Below are positions 42,783 through 49,669 of a DNA stretch of 64,000 bases, one piece after another. The DNA is from Edaphobacter bradus. GTDB taxonomy: Bacteria > Acidobacteriota > Terriglobia > Terriglobales > Acidobacteriaceae. Every line of letters begins with the position of its first letter. The stretch's first letter is position 1. The notes under the pieces were generated by a model that was not told the origin of the DNA, ran no database searches, and saw only the letters and a program-made list of their open reading frames with translations. The DNA lies in NCBI RefSeq assembly GCF_025685645.1, contig NZ_JAGSYF010000002.1, positions 434,001-498,000 on the forward strand. The letters run 5' to 3'. The position numbers were made by a program, and so were the translations under genes.

Positions 42783-42797
42783 GTCAAGTGACTTGAC
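42783..42797. promoter_or_regulatory. Perfect 15-bp palindrome, operator-like
   Basis: GTCAAGT-G-ACTTGAC is a perfect inverted repeat about 173 bp upstream of the PA-domain gene start and 107 bp past the end of the peroxidase gene. It could bind a dimeric regulator of the PA-domain gene. No other copy was noticed in the window. Confidence 0.35.
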
Positions 42798-42903
42798 CTG
42801 CCTGGAGGAGTTCCTCGAGGCGTTCGGCGGATCCTTCGGTGTCGCGCGGGTGCTGGCGCGGGCTAGCGGCTGTGGGCCGGCTCGAGTCTACGACCGCGCT
42901 GGA

Positions 42904-44244
42904 TCACGGACGGGGCGGCTCGGGCCGAGGCGCTTTCGGGCCGAAGGCTCTCGCCGTGTCTCGCTGCGGTCGCTTCGTCCGAGAGATTTCGCGCTGACGC
43001 GCCAGTTCCCTGATCCCCTGTTCCTTGTAATCCGCGCTCGTCAGCGACGCCATGAACGCAACCAGATCGTCGATTTCCGCTTCCTTCAGGGCTAGCGGCT
43101 GAAGGTCCTGGTCGAGATAGGGATTCTGCAAGCCGTCGCCCTTGTTGTAGTGGTCCACCACGTCCCAAAGGGTCTCTTGCGAGCCGTCGTGGAAGTAGGG
43201 TCCTGTGACCATTACGTTGCGCAGGTTCGGAGTCTTGAAAGACGCGATATCAGACTCTTTCTTGGTGATCAGAAAGCGGCCGAGCACTGACATCTCCGTC
43301 TGGATGGCAGCTTGATCGATGGCCCCCGTATCGCCCGAGTTGATGAGATGCTCCGCCTGGCCCGCAAGCGCGACGACATTATGTCGGATGATCCCGACAC
43401 CGATATTGTGAAAGTCATCATCCTTGAAGTTCGTGACATCCCGTTTCTCTTCCGTCAGCGCGTGGCATTTATTGCAGCGGCCCTTGGTGTTGAATAGCTC
43501 CCAGCCGCGCATCGCTGCGGCATCGATAGCGTTCTTGTCGCCAGCGATAAAGTGATCAAAGGGAGAATCAAACGACAGCAGTGCTCGCTCGTAGGATGCG
43601 ATGGCGCGCTGCAGGTCGGGGCCGTTGGGCGGCCGACCGAAAACGCGTTTGAATGCCTGCCGATATTCTTCGATACCTGCGATCTGCGCCACGGCCGCAT
43701 CCAGGCTGGGCTGGCCCATCTCAATGGGATTGATGATCGGTAGAGCGGCCTGCTCCTCAAGTGTCTTCGAACGGCCGTCCCAGAACTGCGTCTTGTTGTA
43801 AAGTGCGTTCAAAATGGTGGGTGCGTTGCGCTGGCCAACGCGGCCCTTGATACCAATCGAGCCAGGCCTCCCGTCGGTAAAAGCGTGATCGGGATCATGA
43901 CATGTACTGCAGGCCACGGTCCCGTCAGCCGACAGACGACCATCGAAGAACAGTTTTTCGCCGAGGTCAATCTTCTCGGCGGTTTGCGGATTGTCAGGCG
44001 GTATTGCCGCACGAGTCGCGGCGGCGGGGACACCAACCTGTTGGAGAGTTCTGGGGCGGGCCAGCGAACCGGCTTCGGGAATGGGAGGCGCCTTCCCACT
44101 GGCTTGCTGCTCCACTCCGGCCGTTGCGGCTTCTGGCTTCGGATTCGCAGGCTTACCCGCACCATCGCAACCGAGGATCAGCGTAGCGGCGCTTACGACC
44201 GGTATGAGTTCAGCCCATAATCGTGTCAGCTTCGCAACTCGCAT
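42904..44244 (-). CDS. Di-heme cytochrome-c peroxidase (MauG family), lipoprotein
   Basis: The 446-residue protein has a lipoprotein signal (LILGC, lipid Cys26) and two c-type heme sites, CSTCH (112-116) and CNKCH (257-261). Further motifs are FFDGRLSADGTVACSTCHDPDHAF, RNAPTILNALYN, QFWDGRSKTLEEQA, and FKTPNLRNVMVTGPYFHDGS with conserved histidine and methionine contacts. It reduces peroxide in the periplasm using electrons from small carriers. A Pro/Arg-rich tail (RTKRPQRDTARAFGPKAPRP) is unusual. The start at 44244 lies ten bases after an AGGAG. Confidence 0.93.
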   Translation of the reverse strand: MRVAKLTRLWAELIPVVSAATLILGCDGAGKPANPKPEAATAGVEQQASGKAPPIPEAGSLARPRTLQQVGVPAAATRAAIPPDNPQTAEKIDLGEKLFFDGRLSADGTVACSTCHDPDHAFTDGRPGSIGIKGRVGQRNAPTILNALYNKTQFWDGRSKTLEEQAALPIINPIEMGQPSLDAAVAQIAGIEEYRQAFKRVFGRPPNGPDLQRAIASYERALLSFDSPFDHFIAGDKNAIDAAAMRGWELFNTKGRCNKCHALTEEKRDVTNFKDDDFHNIGVGIIRHNVVALAGQAEHLINSGDTGAIDQAAIQTEMSVLGRFLITKKESDIASFKTPNLRNVMVTGPYFHDGSQETLWDVVDHYNKGDGLQNPYLDQDLQPLALKEAEIDDLVAFMASLTSADYKEQGIRELARQREISRTKRPQRDTARAFGPKAPRPEPPRP

Positions 44245-44326
44245 CCCACAGTGCTCCTAACCGTGGCAAGCCATCTTACGTTGATAATACTTCAGAGGTT
44301 TAGCCGGCATTGAAGATTGTTCTCGA

Positions 44327-44440
44327 ATGACGGCATCGTGGAAGCTTACGGGACCACCTCTCATCGTCGGAACCTCCTCCCTCATCGACGAGGGTGACAA
44401 CACCGACGACGGCACTGATCATCTCCTTTCTGGCCCGTGA
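44327..44440 (+). pseudogene. Fragment resembling the 3' end of the secreted-protein gene at 40682
   Basis: A 37-codon frame reads ...SWKLTGPPLIVGTSSLIDEGDN..., close to the C-terminal VVGTSSIVEEGDND of the protein encoded at 40682-41374. The DNA match centres on a 17-base run, TCGTCGGAACCTCCTCC. Only the tail is present, with no signal peptide. It looks like the remnant of a second gene copy, and the PA-domain and peroxidase genes lie exactly between the two tails. Confidence 0.55.
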
Positions 44441-44539
44441 ATTCCAAGGCAAGTTGCTGCTAGCGGTACAGCCGAGGGTGTATAGTCTCGTGCTGCCGAG
44501 AAGCAGGCGTTGCATTGTTCCTCGGGAAAGGAGAAGTAC

Positions 44540-45004
44540 ATGAAAGTTAGGACCCTCCTGTTAACTCTGGCGTTGTTTTTTGTCGGAACAGCCGTAGGCT
44601 TCGCCGCCAACCCGCACACGGGCACCTGGAAACTCAATGAGGCCAAGTCGAACTTTCCAGCAGGGGTGACGAAATTCACGACTGTCGTCTACGAGGCCGC
44701 GGGCGACAGCGTAAAAGTGACCACGGACGGAACCGACAAGGATGGTAAGCCGCTCCACACCGAGTGGACCGGCAAGTTCGATGGCAAAGACTATCCGGTC
44801 ACCGGCGATCCTTCCGTAGACGCGCGTTCCTATATGAAGATCGACGATCACACTCTGAGCCTGAGCAATAAGAAGAACGGCAAAGTCGGCACAAGTGCCC
44901 GCATCGTCGTATCCGCAGACGGCAAGAGCCGCACAGTGCACGTGACAGGAACCGACCCGTCTGGCAAAAAGGTGTCCAGCACCGCGGTGTACGACAAGCA
45001 GTAA
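44540..45004 (+). CDS. Small secreted lipocalin-like protein
   Basis: The 154-residue protein has a signal peptide (MKVRTLLLTLALFFVGTAVGFAA). The body of alternating strands begins NPHTGTWKLNEAKSNFP and contains repeated K-T/D-G turns, in keeping with a small beta-barrel (lipocalin-like) fold. I know many acidobacterial secreted proteins that start this way, but no function is established. AAAGGAG lies six bases before the ATG at 44540. Its lower GC matches the surrounding accessory block. Confidence 0.7.
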   Translation: MKVRTLLLTLALFFVGTAVGFAANPHTGTWKLNEAKSNFPAGVTKFTTVVYEAAGDSVKVTTDGTDKDGKPLHTEWTGKFDGKDYPVTGDPSVDARSYMKIDDHTLSLSNKKNGKVGTSARIVVSADGKSRTVHVTGTDPSGKKVSSTAVYDKQ

Positions 45005-45070
45005 CTGCGAGCCCCGCAAGAACATGGTTCACGTGCAGGCACCGTCAGGGAAGATTTTTCATAACTGCGC

Positions 45071-45110
45071 AAAAAAATGGGAAGCCATCGACACAGCGAT
45101 GGCCTCCCAT
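45071..45110 (-). terminator. Strong intrinsic terminator of the diverged RlpA-like gene
   Basis: On the minus strand a 14-bp stem (ATGGGAGGCCATCG paired with CGATGGCTTCCCAT, one mismatch) with a 6-nt loop is followed directly by seven T. This is the cleanest Rho-independent terminator in the window. It lies 20 bp past the stop at 45130. Confidence 0.85.
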
Positions 45111-45129
45111 TCACGACAGGAACCAGCCA

Positions 45130-45540
45130 CTACTGAGGGGGTGCCTTCACCTCAGTCGACTCGGCCCCGTATATTTTCATTTTGAAGCTGTCCGAAGCTG
45201 CAGGAGGCGCACTGACAATATGTCCTGCCTGGCTTGATCCGTGGTCGGTCACCGTTGCAACGGTACTACGTCCATTCTGCTTATTCGTAGCCTTCGCCTT
45301 CGAGCCTGCCGACGGCGTATTGTGTACGACGGTCTTCGCACCTGGGTGATCTATGTGATCTATCTTGCCGCTGACCGTCTTATCCAGCGCATGGCTGTAA
45401 ACCTTGGCCAGGCTGGAAGTCGAAGTTGCGCTCGAAGCCGAAGTCAGGCCATACTCCGCGGCCGCCTGCCCTCTGGCACCCTGCGGTGTCACGCTAAGTA
45501 TGAGAACAACGAAAGGGCCCAGAAGTAGTTTCGTTTTCAT
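45130..45540 (-). CDS. Diverged RlpA-like paralogue
   Basis: The 136-residue protein has a signal peptide (MKTKLLLGPFVVLILSVTPQGARG). Its domain is clearly related to the neighbouring RlpA: SLAKVYSHALDKTVSGKI, HPGAKTVVHNTPSAGSKAKATNKQNGRSTVATVTDHGSSQAGHI. The landmark RlpA motifs are eroded: AHKTLPFG has become VHNTPSAG and VTDRGPAQPGR has become VTDHGSSQAGH. The lytic transglycosylase activity of the family may be lost, leaving a peptidoglycan-binding or decoy role. AGAGGA sits six bases before the ATG at 45540. It lies 120 bp downstream of the intact paralogue, same strand, with its own terminator. Confidence 0.75.
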   Translation of the reverse strand: MKTKLLLGPFVVLILSVTPQGARGQAAAEYGLTSASSATSTSSLAKVYSHALDKTVSGKIDHIDHPGAKTVVHNTPSAGSKAKATNKQNGRSTVATVTDHGSSQAGHIVSAPPAASDSFKMKIYGAESTEVKAPPQ

Positions 45541-45644
45541 AGCCATTCCTCTCCGTCCGCTGCGAGCCCAGGTTTCATCGTGCTGGCGGATTCAAAGTCT
45601 ACTCCCGAATCCGTCCCTCAACCACGCAAATCGTAGGCGCGACA

Positions 45645-45679
45645 ACAAAATGCGAGGCCATCAACGAAGCGACGACCTC
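45645..45679 (-). terminator. Likely terminator overlapping the RlpA gene stop
   Basis: On the minus strand GAGGTCGTC and GATGGCCTC form a 9-bp stem with two G-T pairs and an 8-nt loop that includes part of the TGA stop. It is followed by GCATTTTGTTG. It is similar in position and sequence (GATGGCCTC) to the terminator of the neighbouring paralogue, consistent with a gene duplication that carried the 3' end along. Confidence 0.6.
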
Positions 45680-46059
45680 CCATCCGCACTCTGAACCTCC
45701 ACGTCTACCGGCGTCACCCCACCTCGATGCATTCCAAGGCTGTGCGCAACGGCCGGAGACACATCGAGAACGCGTCCCGGCTGCGCTGGCCCACGGTCGG
45801 TGACCGTTGCCACCGCACTGCGCCCGTTCCGCTTGTTTGTAATCTTCACCTTCGAGCCAAACGGCAGCGTTTTGTGAGCCACCGTCATCGCGCCCGGCTG
45901 ATAGATCTTTCCACTAGCCGTCTTGTGACCATCCAGCCGGTGGCTGTATACCGTCGCCAGCCCCGACTCCGTCTTTCCGCCCGCCTGCGCCGCGCGGGCA
46001 AGCTGCGATGCCTCACAAAGAACAAGCATGGAGGCCAAAAGCAATCTCATCCTGGTCAC
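45661..46059 (-). CDS. RlpA-type septal-ring lytic transglycosylase family protein
   Basis: The 132-residue protein has a signal peptide (MRLLLASMLVLCEASQLARA region) and a single double-psi beta-barrel domain with the RlpA signature: GLATVYSHRLDGHKTASGKIYQPGAMTVAHKTLPFGSKVKITNKRNGRSAVATVTDRGP. The conserved His (AHKTLPFG) and Asp (VTDRGP) are present. RlpA enzymes cleave denuded glycan strands at the septum; no SPOR domain is attached here. The start is probably GTG at 46059 (AGGAG five bases upstream), with ATG at 46050 as an alternative. Confidence 0.85.
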   Translation of the reverse strand: MTRMRLLLASMLVLCEASQLARAAQAGGKTESGLATVYSHRLDGHKTASGKIYQPGAMTVAHKTLPFGSKVKITNKRNGRSAVATVTDRGPAQPGRVLDVSPAVAHSLGMHRGGVTPVDVEVQSADGRSSLR

Positions 46060-46252
46060 TGCCACTCCTATCCGACCGCTCCCGCCACCGTGATTTCCAT
46101 TTTCTCCTTTGGCCATCTTGACGTACTATCGTGCCAGCGGGCAAAAAATCTACTCCCGCATTTCGTCGCAAAGCCAATCCTTCTCTTTTTGAAAGTTGAC
46201 CGGACAGACTTGGCCACTGCTGAGTCATCCAAACTTCTAACGGAGGAACCCC

Positions 46253-47287
46253 ATGAAGGCGTTACGCCTGGTAGCGACTACCCCATCTCCCGAGTTGATC
46301 GAAGCCGTCGTTGCCCAGCCCCAGCCCGGCCCCGGCGAGGTCCTCGTCCACGTCACCGCCGCGGGGATCATCCGCACCGAACCCCTCTGGTACCCCACCA
46401 CCCACCTGAAATCCGGCGCGCCGCGCGAGGGCGCCATTCCCTCGCACGAGTTCTCGGGCACCGTCGCCGCCCTCGGCGAAGGCGTCGCCGACTTCACCGT
46501 CGGCCAGCCCATCTACGGCACCAACGACTGGTACGCCGATGGAGCGCTCGCCGAGTACTGCGTTGCCCACACCGCCGCTATCGCACCCGCCCCCATCACG
46601 CTCTCGCCCGTTGAAGCTGCCACCGTCCCCATCAGCGCTCTCACTGCCTGGCAGGGCCTCTTCGATCATGGCCATCTCCACCCTTGCGACCGCGTCCTCA
46701 TCCATGGCGGCGGCGGCTCCGTCGGCCTCTTTGCCGTCCAGATCGCGCACCTGCACGGCGCCCACGTCATCGCCACGGCCTCGCCGTACTATTTCGACCT
46801 CCTCAGGCAGCTCGGCGCCAACGAGCTCATCGACTACCACACTAAAAGGTTCGAAGACGTCATTCGCAGGCCCGTCGACATCGTCTTCGACACCGTCGGC
46901 GGCGACACTCTCATGCGCTCGCTCCCGTTCATCAAGCCCGGCCGCTTCGCCGTCACCATCACGCCGGACAGCGCGAACTCCACCAACGAGCGCATCAAAA
47001 AGGCCTTCTTCCTCGTCCAGCCCAACCAGCGCCAGCTCATGGAGGTCGCGCACTTCCTCGACACCGGCAAGCTCCGGACCTTCGTCGACGCCGTCGTCCC
47101 GCTCTCGCAAGCCGCGGATGCCTACGCCGGCAACGTCCCGAACCGCAAGGGCCGCGGCAAGCTGGTAGCGGCCATCACAGAATCCTGGACGCCGCCGCCC
47201 GCGATTAAAGCTGCTCTGTCGCCGTTCCAGCAGTCATTTCGACCGGGCCCCGAGCGCAGGCCTTCAACGTCTGCGACTAAGCCCTGA
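46253..47287 (+). CDS. Zinc-less quinone-oxidoreductase-type NADP-dependent dehydrogenase
   Basis: The 344-residue medium-chain dehydrogenase/reductase has an N-terminal GroES-like domain (MKALRLVATTPSPELIEAVVAQPQPGPGEVLVHVTAAGI) and a Rossmann domain with VLIHGGGGSVGLFAVQIAHLHGAHVIATAS. The zinc-ligand cysteines of alcohol dehydrogenases are absent, so it is nearer to the quinone oxidoreductases. It likely reduces quinones or enones with NADPH. GGAGG lies six bases before the ATG. Its 3' end overlaps the convergent marC-like gene by 11 bp. Confidence 0.9.
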   Translation: MKALRLVATTPSPELIEAVVAQPQPGPGEVLVHVTAAGIIRTEPLWYPTTHLKSGAPREGAIPSHEFSGTVAALGEGVADFTVGQPIYGTNDWYADGALAEYCVAHTAAIAPAPITLSPVEAATVPISALTAWQGLFDHGHLHPCDRVLIHGGGGSVGLFAVQIAHLHGAHVIATASPYYFDLLRQLGANELIDYHTKRFEDVIRRPVDIVFDTVGGDTLMRSLPFIKPGRFAVTITPDSANSTNERIKKAFFLVQPNQRQLMEVAHFLDTGKLRTFVDAVVPLSQAADAYAGNVPNRKGRGKLVAAITESWTPPPAIKAALSPFQQSFRPGPERRPSTSATKP

Positions 47288-47963
47288 CTTGGCTAATCAA
47301 CCCATCAAGCAGAGGCTCCAGCCCATGCCAGGCAATCTGCACCCCGATGCAGAGCAGAATGAACGCCACCACCCGCAGGATCCCCTGCACCGTCGCGGGC
47401 GAAATTCTACGCGTAATCTGCGGCGAATACGCGTAGCACAGATACACCAGTATGCTCAGCAGAAGCACCGCCACCATCAGTCCCACATGCGCCAGCACAT
47501 TGGTGCTCAGCTTCCTGTTCGATGCATGCGCGCTCAGCGTCAGCATCACCACCAGACTCCCCGGCCCCGCTGTAATCGGAAACATCAGCGGATAGAACGT
47601 CTTCGCAGCCCAGTTGTATGCTGCGTCTTCGCTCTTGCCAGCCCCGCTCTGCTTATCCTTCGCTGCTATGCCGGCATCCGACTGGTTCAGCATCTGCCAC
47701 CCGATCGACGTCACCACCATCCCGCCTGCCAGCTGCACAACCTCCAGCGAGATCCCGAAAAACTCCAGCACATACGAGCCCACCAGCTCGGTCACCGCGA
47801 AGAACAGCACCATGTTGATCGTGATCTGCCGCGCCAAAGACTTGTAAACCTTCTCCGTCTGTAAACCCACCAGCCCCAGAAACACCAGAGCAGACCCCAG
47901 CGGGTTCACCACCGGCAGCAGCGCGCTGAACCCCAGGGCAAAGTATTTGAACAGAACCTCCAC
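47277..47963 (-). CDS. MarC family integral membrane protein
   Basis: The 228-residue protein has six hydrophobic segments. The MarC signature is visible in ALLPVVNPLGSALVFLGL at the N-terminus and MFPITAGPGSLVVMLTLSAHA in the second half. MarC proteins are inner-membrane proteins of unknown function, once wrongly linked to antibiotic resistance. The start is GTG at 47963 with GGAGGAT upstream. Its final codons overlap the opposing oxidoreductase gene. Confidence 0.92.
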   Translation of the reverse strand: MEVLFKYFALGFSALLPVVNPLGSALVFLGLVGLQTEKVYKSLARQITINMVLFFAVTELVGSYVLEFFGISLEVVQLAGGMVVTSIGWQMLNQSDAGIAAKDKQSGAGKSEDAAYNWAAKTFYPLMFPITAGPGSLVVMLTLSAHASNRKLSTNVLAHVGLMVAVLLLSILVYLCYAYSPQITRRISPATVQGILRVVAFILLCIGVQIAWHGLEPLLDGLISQVRA

Positions 47964-48055
47964 CGCCTATCCTCCTCTGGAACATCGCGACGCGGGTCCC
48001 CTGCAACAATACTATCGGCGAGCCGCACCTCGCGCCCCGGAGCTATCATCACCCC

Positions 48056-48679
48056 ATGCAGTCCTTCGACGACCTCCTACGCGAAGCAGAGATAGCCCAC
48101 GGCCACCTCTGTGCTGGCCAGATTCTCGGCGTCCGCATGGCCATGCTCGGCTGCCGCCTCCTCGGCATCGACGACCCACGCGGAGCCGACCGCAAGCGTC
48201 TTGTCACCTTCGTCGAGATCGACCGATGCGCCACCGATGCCATCGGAGTCGTCACCGGCTGCCGTCTCGGCAAGCGCGCCATCAAGTTCCGCGACTGGGG
48301 CAAGATGGCCGCCACCTTCGTCGACCTCAGCGCCACTATTGAACCACTCGGCGACACTCCCACCTACAAGGCCATTCGCCTCGCCGCGCTCGAGTCCTCC
48401 AAACAGCGCGCCCGCGAACTCTACCCGCAAATCGAAAACAAGAACCAGCAGCAGATGCTCGCCTACCGCGAACTGCCCGATGCCGAGCTCTTCAGCGAGC
48501 AGTGGGTCCGCGTCCCGCTCCACCCGCGTGAGAGGCCCGGCTACAAATCCGCGCGCATCGCCTGCTCCATCTGCGGCGAAGGCATCAACTACGACCGCGA
48601 AGCACCCACCGGCGGCCCCATCCTCTGCCAGGGCTGCGTCCATCCCGAGACCCGCTACTACCAGCCACTCGAACCCTAA
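48056..48679 (+). CDS. FmdE-like protein with C-terminal zinc ribbon
   Basis: The 207-residue protein has an FmdE domain (AHGHLCAGQILGVRMAMLG, FVEIDRCATDAIGVVTGCRLGKR, KFRDWGKMAATFVDL). The C-terminus carries two CxxC pairs (IACSICGEGINY and LCQGCVHPE) that should form a zinc ribbon. FmdE was named as formylmethanofuran dehydrogenase subunit E of methanogens, but the domain also occurs alone in bacteria, where it is thought to deal with molybdenum or tungsten cofactor enzymes. No molybdoenzyme gene is nearby. Confidence 0.85.
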   Translation: MQSFDDLLREAEIAHGHLCAGQILGVRMAMLGCRLLGIDDPRGADRKRLVTFVEIDRCATDAIGVVTGCRLGKRAIKFRDWGKMAATFVDLSATIEPLGDTPTYKAIRLAALESSKQRARELYPQIENKNQQQMLAYRELPDAELFSEQWVRVPLHPRERPGYKSARIACSICGEGINYDREAPTGGPILCQGCVHPETRYYQPLEP

Positions 48680-48746
48680 TCAATCCCTGCGAAGAAATGG
48701 CCAGCGCGGGAGACATCCCCGCACCGGCCGCAATAACCTCGTTCAC

Positions 48747-49127
48747 TTACCGTCTGTCGCGATCCCAGTCGCGATCCCTGTCACGATCCCAGTCGCGATC
48801 ACCGTGGCGGTCGAACCAGCGGTCACGGTCGTGCTCCCACGCCTCATGGCGCTCCCAGGCTTCGTGCCGCTCCCAGGCCTCGCGGCGAGCAATCTCCTCA
48901 CGGCGCTCTTCCTCATAACGCAGCCGGTCATAGTAGTCCCTGCGAGCGTAGTAGTCCGGCGGGTACGCGTACGCCGGCGCATATCCATAGACAACCGGCG
49001 GATACCCGAACTGCACGCCGATCCTGACCTGTGCCTGTGCCTTCGCCGGTGATGCCAGCGCAAACGCCCCAGCCACCAGACCCATCGTCATCGCCTTCGC
49101 AACCATCGCCTTTACATTCGTGAGCAT
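48747..49127 (-). CDS. Secreted low-complexity protein with WERHEA repeats
   Basis: The 126-residue protein has a signal peptide (to about ...ASPAKAQA), a Tyr/Pro-rich stretch (GYPPVVYGYAPAYAYPPDYYARRDYY) and a charged tail: AWERHE repeated twice plus AWEHD, then DRDxDRDRDW repeats ending in DRRs. The DNA repeats are in phase with codons (GATCGC and CCCAGTCGCGATC units). It is probably an extracytoplasmic structural or RNA/metal-interacting peptide; no family recognised. The ATG at 49127, five bases after GGAGG, is preferred over one three bases earlier. Confidence 0.65.
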   Translation of the reverse strand: MLTNVKAMVAKAMTMGLVAGAFALASPAKAQAQVRIGVQFGYPPVVYGYAPAYAYPPDYYARRDYYDRLRYEEERREEIARREAWERHEAWERHEAWEHDRDRWFDRHGDRDWDRDRDRDWDRDRR

Positions 49128-49669
49128 CATGACCTGCCTCCTGCCTTACATCTCACTGAACACTCATTCATCCACCCAGTTGCGCGCAACTTTTTCTTAT
49201 CGGGCCGTGTCTAGAGGACACTCACCTGCACAAAGGTATGTCCTTGGCTTTTTCCCATTCACGAATAAGATTTCGCTTTGCTCTCTCCGCACCCGCTGTT
49301 ACCCTCCGCAACCAGCCGGCTCTCTGCTGAAACCGCTACAGCCAAGTTCACCTGCCGCTTGCGATTGATCCCAGTCGCAGCCTTCAACAGCTTTCCAATT
49401 TCGAACAAGCTGACCTCGCCTCCAGCGTCGCGACTGCCTTAGCAATGTCCTTCGCATCTCCCCAACAATTTACGATGGAAGAAGGGCATGCGTTCTCAAA
49501 GCCTCCGAACCGAATTAGCGCCGGCCCAGCAGAAGGCCCCTCGACCACCCGGAACCTGCGGCGTCTCAGCAGCATAAAATGATGCGACTTGTTTCGCTCG
49601 TCGCGGGTTGGCCCTGAACCGCTCAAAGAACGGCTCTGATCGAACAGCCGACAAGAAAGGGAGGTCGTT
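49128..49669. other. Divergent intergenic region, no convincing gene
   Basis: About 540 bp separate the secreted low-complexity gene from the GH39 gene. The promoters of both should lie here. A minus-strand frame near 49386-49577 could encode about 63 residues (MLLRRRRFRVV...), but without a good ribosome site or known relatives. The 3' part ends with GGGAGG, the ribosome site for GH39. Confidence 0.5.

Noticed and set aside
42748..43095. A 115-codon plus-strand frame opposite the end of the peroxidase gene
   Set aside because: Most of it is antisense to the peroxidase C-terminus; the free part contains only a palindrome and no ribosome site.
48750..48900. Short tandem DNA repeats that could suggest a CRISPR array
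   Set aside because: The repeats are in codon phase (WERHEA and DRDRDW) within a coding gene, with no unique spacers.
49386..49577. A 63-residue minus-strand frame (MLLRRRRFRVV...)
   Set aside because: No ribosome site or relatives recognised; kept only as a remark in the intergenic entry.
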